Positions 56,952-60,412 of a stretch of DNA of 60,412 bases are shown one piece after another. Every line of letters starts with the position of its first letter. Positions within the stretch are counted from its first letter, which is position 1. This stretch comes from Clostridiaceae bacterium (lineage in GTDB: Bacteria; Bacillota; Clostridia; DSM-8532), in assembly GCA_012518025.1 (NCBI GenBank), contig JAAYTP010000128.1:1-60412 (forward strand), in the 5' to 3' direction. Below the pieces are notes generated by a model, which did no database searches, was not told where the DNA came from, and saw only the letters and a list, made by a program, of their open reading frames with translations. The position numbers and the translations under genes are program-made.

Positions 56952-57857
56952 CTAAAACGGCTCAACCATGGTTCTCATCAATTCCCTGGCGGCTTCTGTC
57001 AGCCTCGGTCCGGGCCTGCTCAACATGTCACCATCCAGCATATAAACCTGACCCTTCTTAACCGCGTTGATCTCCGCCCAGTTAGCCCGTCCGGTGATAT
57101 CTCCCACAGGGTCTTCAATTCCTGTCAACGGGCTTGCAGTGGTTATAATGATATCGGGATTTCTCTCAATCACCTGTTCTTCTGATACGGCACTCCAACC
57201 TGTTGTATCATCAAAAATATTCTTTGCGCCTATAATATCCAAAAGTTCCTGCACAAAGGTTTCCTGTCCGCAGGACCATAGCCCGTACTGCAGGGGGGAG
57301 ACCTCCACATACACACTTTTCTGAGATATTCCCCGGGCTTCTTCCTTCAGATCTTCGAAGCTTTCCTGCATGCTGCTTACCAGTTTGTCGGCTTCCTTGC
57401 TCTTGCCTATAGCCTGCCCGATTATTCTGATGATTTCATAGGTTTCATCAAGGCTGTTGGCCTCGGTAACGACCACCTTGATCCCCGCATCCTCCAGTTG
57501 CCCTAACTGGTCTTCCATGGCACCCATTTGGCTCAAAAAAACAACATCGGGATTCAGGGAGATCAAAGCCTCAATATTCAGCTTCTCTCCCGTGGGAAGC
57601 TTGTGTTTGTTCCCGGTGTCCTCAGGATAGTTGCAGTAATCACTGACAGCAGTAATCTGATCCCCCGCATCCAGGGCATAGAGTATTTCGGTGTTTGCCG
57701 GGCTCAGGGATACGATGGAGCGGGGCACAGAGTCAAAGATAACCTCAACCCCTCTGCTGTCCATAATACGGACTCCTTCGCCGGGAGATCCCGCGCCGCA
57801 GCCTGTAATAGCCAGGAGCAGCATAACGGTCATCAACAGGGATAGCATTCTCTTCAT
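56952..57857 (-). CDS. btuF: Substrate-binding lipoprotein, probably for cobalamin
   Basis: A 301-residue exported lipoprotein: basic start MKRM, hydrophobic stretch and lipobox LAITGC (Cys 20), then a FecB/BtuF-type bilobal fold (VPRSIVSLSPANTEILYALD, then ALISLNPDVVFLSQ). It would capture the substrate outside the membrane. ATG at 57857 or TTG at 57860 lie 10 or 7 bases after GGAGG. First gene of the riboswitch-controlled operon. Confidence 0.88.
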   Translation of the reverse strand: MKRMLSLLMTVMLLLAITGCGAGSPGEGVRIMDSRGVEVIFDSVPRSIVSLSPANTEILYALDAGDQITAVSDYCNYPEDTGNKHKLPTGEKLNIEALISLNPDVVFLSQMGAMEDQLGQLEDAGIKVVVTEANSLDETYEIIRIIGQAIGKSKEADKLVSSMQESFEDLKEEARGISQKSVYVEVSPLQYGLWSCGQETFVQELLDIIGAKNIFDDTTGWSAVSEEQVIERNPDIIITTASPLTGIEDPVGDITGRANWAEINAVKKGQVYMLDGDMLSRPGPRLTEAARELMRTMVEPF

Positions 57858-57924
57858 CAAAAAAACACCTCCAAAGATTTTAACTCTTCAAATAGGTGTC
57901 TCTTCAAGGTGATTCTGATTCCAA

Positions 57925-57950
57925 TAAAAAATCCGCTTTCTTCAAAGCGG
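57925..57950 (-). terminator. Riboswitch-linked terminator
   Basis: CCGCTTT-GAAG-AAAGCGG followed by ATTTTTT on the minus strand, between the aptamer and the lipoprotein gene. It is the probable expression platform: cobalamin binding would favour termination. Confidence 0.85.
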
Positions 57951-58018
57951 GCCGGATCATGTGTACAATCCAATCGACAAGCCTTCTACAGCTTGCTCTT
58001 TACCCAGAAGAAACCAAA

Positions 58019-58186
58019 CATGGCGGCAGGTCTACCGACTTCGCTTCATCCTCGAGCGGCGCCTTCCCAGATTATCAATCCAGTGGCATTCGCCGTCTTG
58101 TCAGCTTCACGGTTGCTGGGACAGTGCGGGATTTTCACCCGCTTCCCTCGATGCACATTGTGCAGGCATTTTCTTGCACCGTCATG
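58019..58186 (-). promoter_or_regulatory. Cobalamin riboswitch aptamer
   Basis: On the minus strand: P1 arms CATGACGG and CCGCCATG (one mismatch), the core GGGAAGCGGGTGAAAATCCC followed by ACTGTCCCAGCAACCGTGA, and the B12 box AGTCGGTAGACCTGCC at 58025-58040. All are hallmarks of class I cobalamin riboswitches. It lies ahead of the ABC importer operon. Confidence 0.93.
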
Positions 58187-58205
58187 CACTATTTGATTAT
58201 GTATG

Positions 58206-58234
58206 TATTATAAATCTTTTATCGGTCTGCCGCA
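58206..58234 (-). promoter_or_regulatory. Promoter of the B12 importer operon
   Basis: Minus strand TTGCGG-N17-TATAAT, predicted start near 58199, a few bases before the riboswitch. Confidence 0.65.
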
Positions 58235-58246
58235 AGATGCGGTATA

Positions 58247-58285
58247 TGAGAAACACCCGCCGGCAGTTGCCGGACGGGTGTTTCT
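58247..58285 (-). terminator. Strong hairpin after groEL
   Basis: GAGAAACACCCG/CGGGTGTTTCTC with an inner CCGGC/GCCGG stem lies 51 bases past groEL. No T tail follows on either strand, but the length of the stem makes a terminator or 3'-end protector likely. Confidence 0.6.
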
Positions 58286-58335
58286 CCTGTATTCTCTATT
58301 ACCAGTGAGAATATCATATAGTTAACTGTACCTGA

Positions 58336-60295
<1,960 letters not shown>

Positions 60296-60306
60296 TTATT
60301 TACTTA

Positions 60307-60333
60307 TTAGCACTCAACGTTGTTGAGTGCTAA
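60307..60333. promoter_or_regulatory. CIRCE operator of groESL
   Basis: Perfect TTAGCACTC-N9-GAGTGCTAA, the binding site of the HrcA repressor. It lies between the promoter and groES, so groESL is heat-shock controlled by HrcA. Confidence 0.97.
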
Positions 60334-60337
60334 TACA

Positions 60338-60366
60338 ATATTAAACAATTTTATTGTCATAATCAA
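60338..60366 (-). promoter_or_regulatory. Sigma-A promoter of groESL
   Basis: Minus strand TTGATT-N17-TAATAT, with CIRCE immediately downstream, as in other CIRCE-controlled operons. Confidence 0.75.
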
Positions 60367-60412
60367 ATGGGCATATTTTTAGAATTCCATTGAATACCAA
60401 TAATTATTCCCG

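Overview
The window looks like a chromosomal housekeeping region of a low-to-mid GC Firmicute, most likely class Clostridia. Reasons: rpoA, the S10-spc-alpha ribosomal block, infA, map, adk and secY lie in Gram-positive order; S14, S4, L24 and L36 carry zinc-type cysteine pairs; an L14e-like KOW gene sits between map and infA; an L7Ae-like gene heads the str operon; groESL carries a CIRCE operator; promoters are sigma-A-like with 17-18 bp spacers and ribosome binding sites are strong AGGAGG. I cannot name a genus.

Layout, left to right (nearly everything reads on the minus strand). 1-6.6 kb: the start of a Ser/Thr kinase, hom-hisI-hisE, a metallophosphoesterase converging on an unusual cytosolic ParB-like/Bmp fusion, and a Cys-rich protein. 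6.7-14.4 kb: rpoB-rpoC with its own strong promoter, a ~300-nt leader and a terminator. 14.5-18.5 kb: a conserved hypothetical gene, truA, a ROK glucokinase, a GNAT acetyltransferase, a DUF421 membrane protein and a small, apparently frameshifted gene. 18.5-21.1 kb: an ECF transporter module whose two ATPases are fused in one chain, plus ecfT. 21.2-37.7 kb: rpsJ to rplQ, including secY, adk, map, infA, rpmJ and rpoA; rpmD and rpmJ are very short genes. 38.3-46.5 kb: a LonB-like protease flanked by degenerate intergenic repeats, rimI-tsaB-tsaE, an amidohydrolase and lonA. 46.8-52.6 kb: the str operon (L7Ae-like gene, rpsL, rpsG, fusA, tuf) preceded by a ybxB-type methyltransferase. 52.6-55.0 kb: an AraC regulator divergent from a GH1 beta-glucosidase. 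55.0-58.2 kb: an ABC importer under a cobalamin riboswitch, so probably BtuFCD. 58.3-60.4 kb: groESL with promoter and CIRCE.

Functionally the region supplies the core of transcription (alpha, beta, beta'), much of the ribosome, elongation factors, protein secretion, N-terminal methionine removal, chaperonin and two Lon-type proteases. tsaB and tsaE serve t6A tRNA modification; rimI is commonly linked to them. ECF and B12 importers supply vitamins or metals.

The points most worth following are: the cytosolic ParB-like/Bmp fusion; the EcfA1-EcfA2 fusion; rpoBC detached from its usual place between ybxB and the L7Ae-like gene, which are now adjacent here; a hairpin-rich spacer between rpsL and rpsG; a 430-nt gap in the alpha operon with three heptamers at exact 21-bp spacing; and an attenuator-like hairpin in the S10 leader. 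I saw no rRNA, tRNA, CRISPR array, prophage or insertion sequence.
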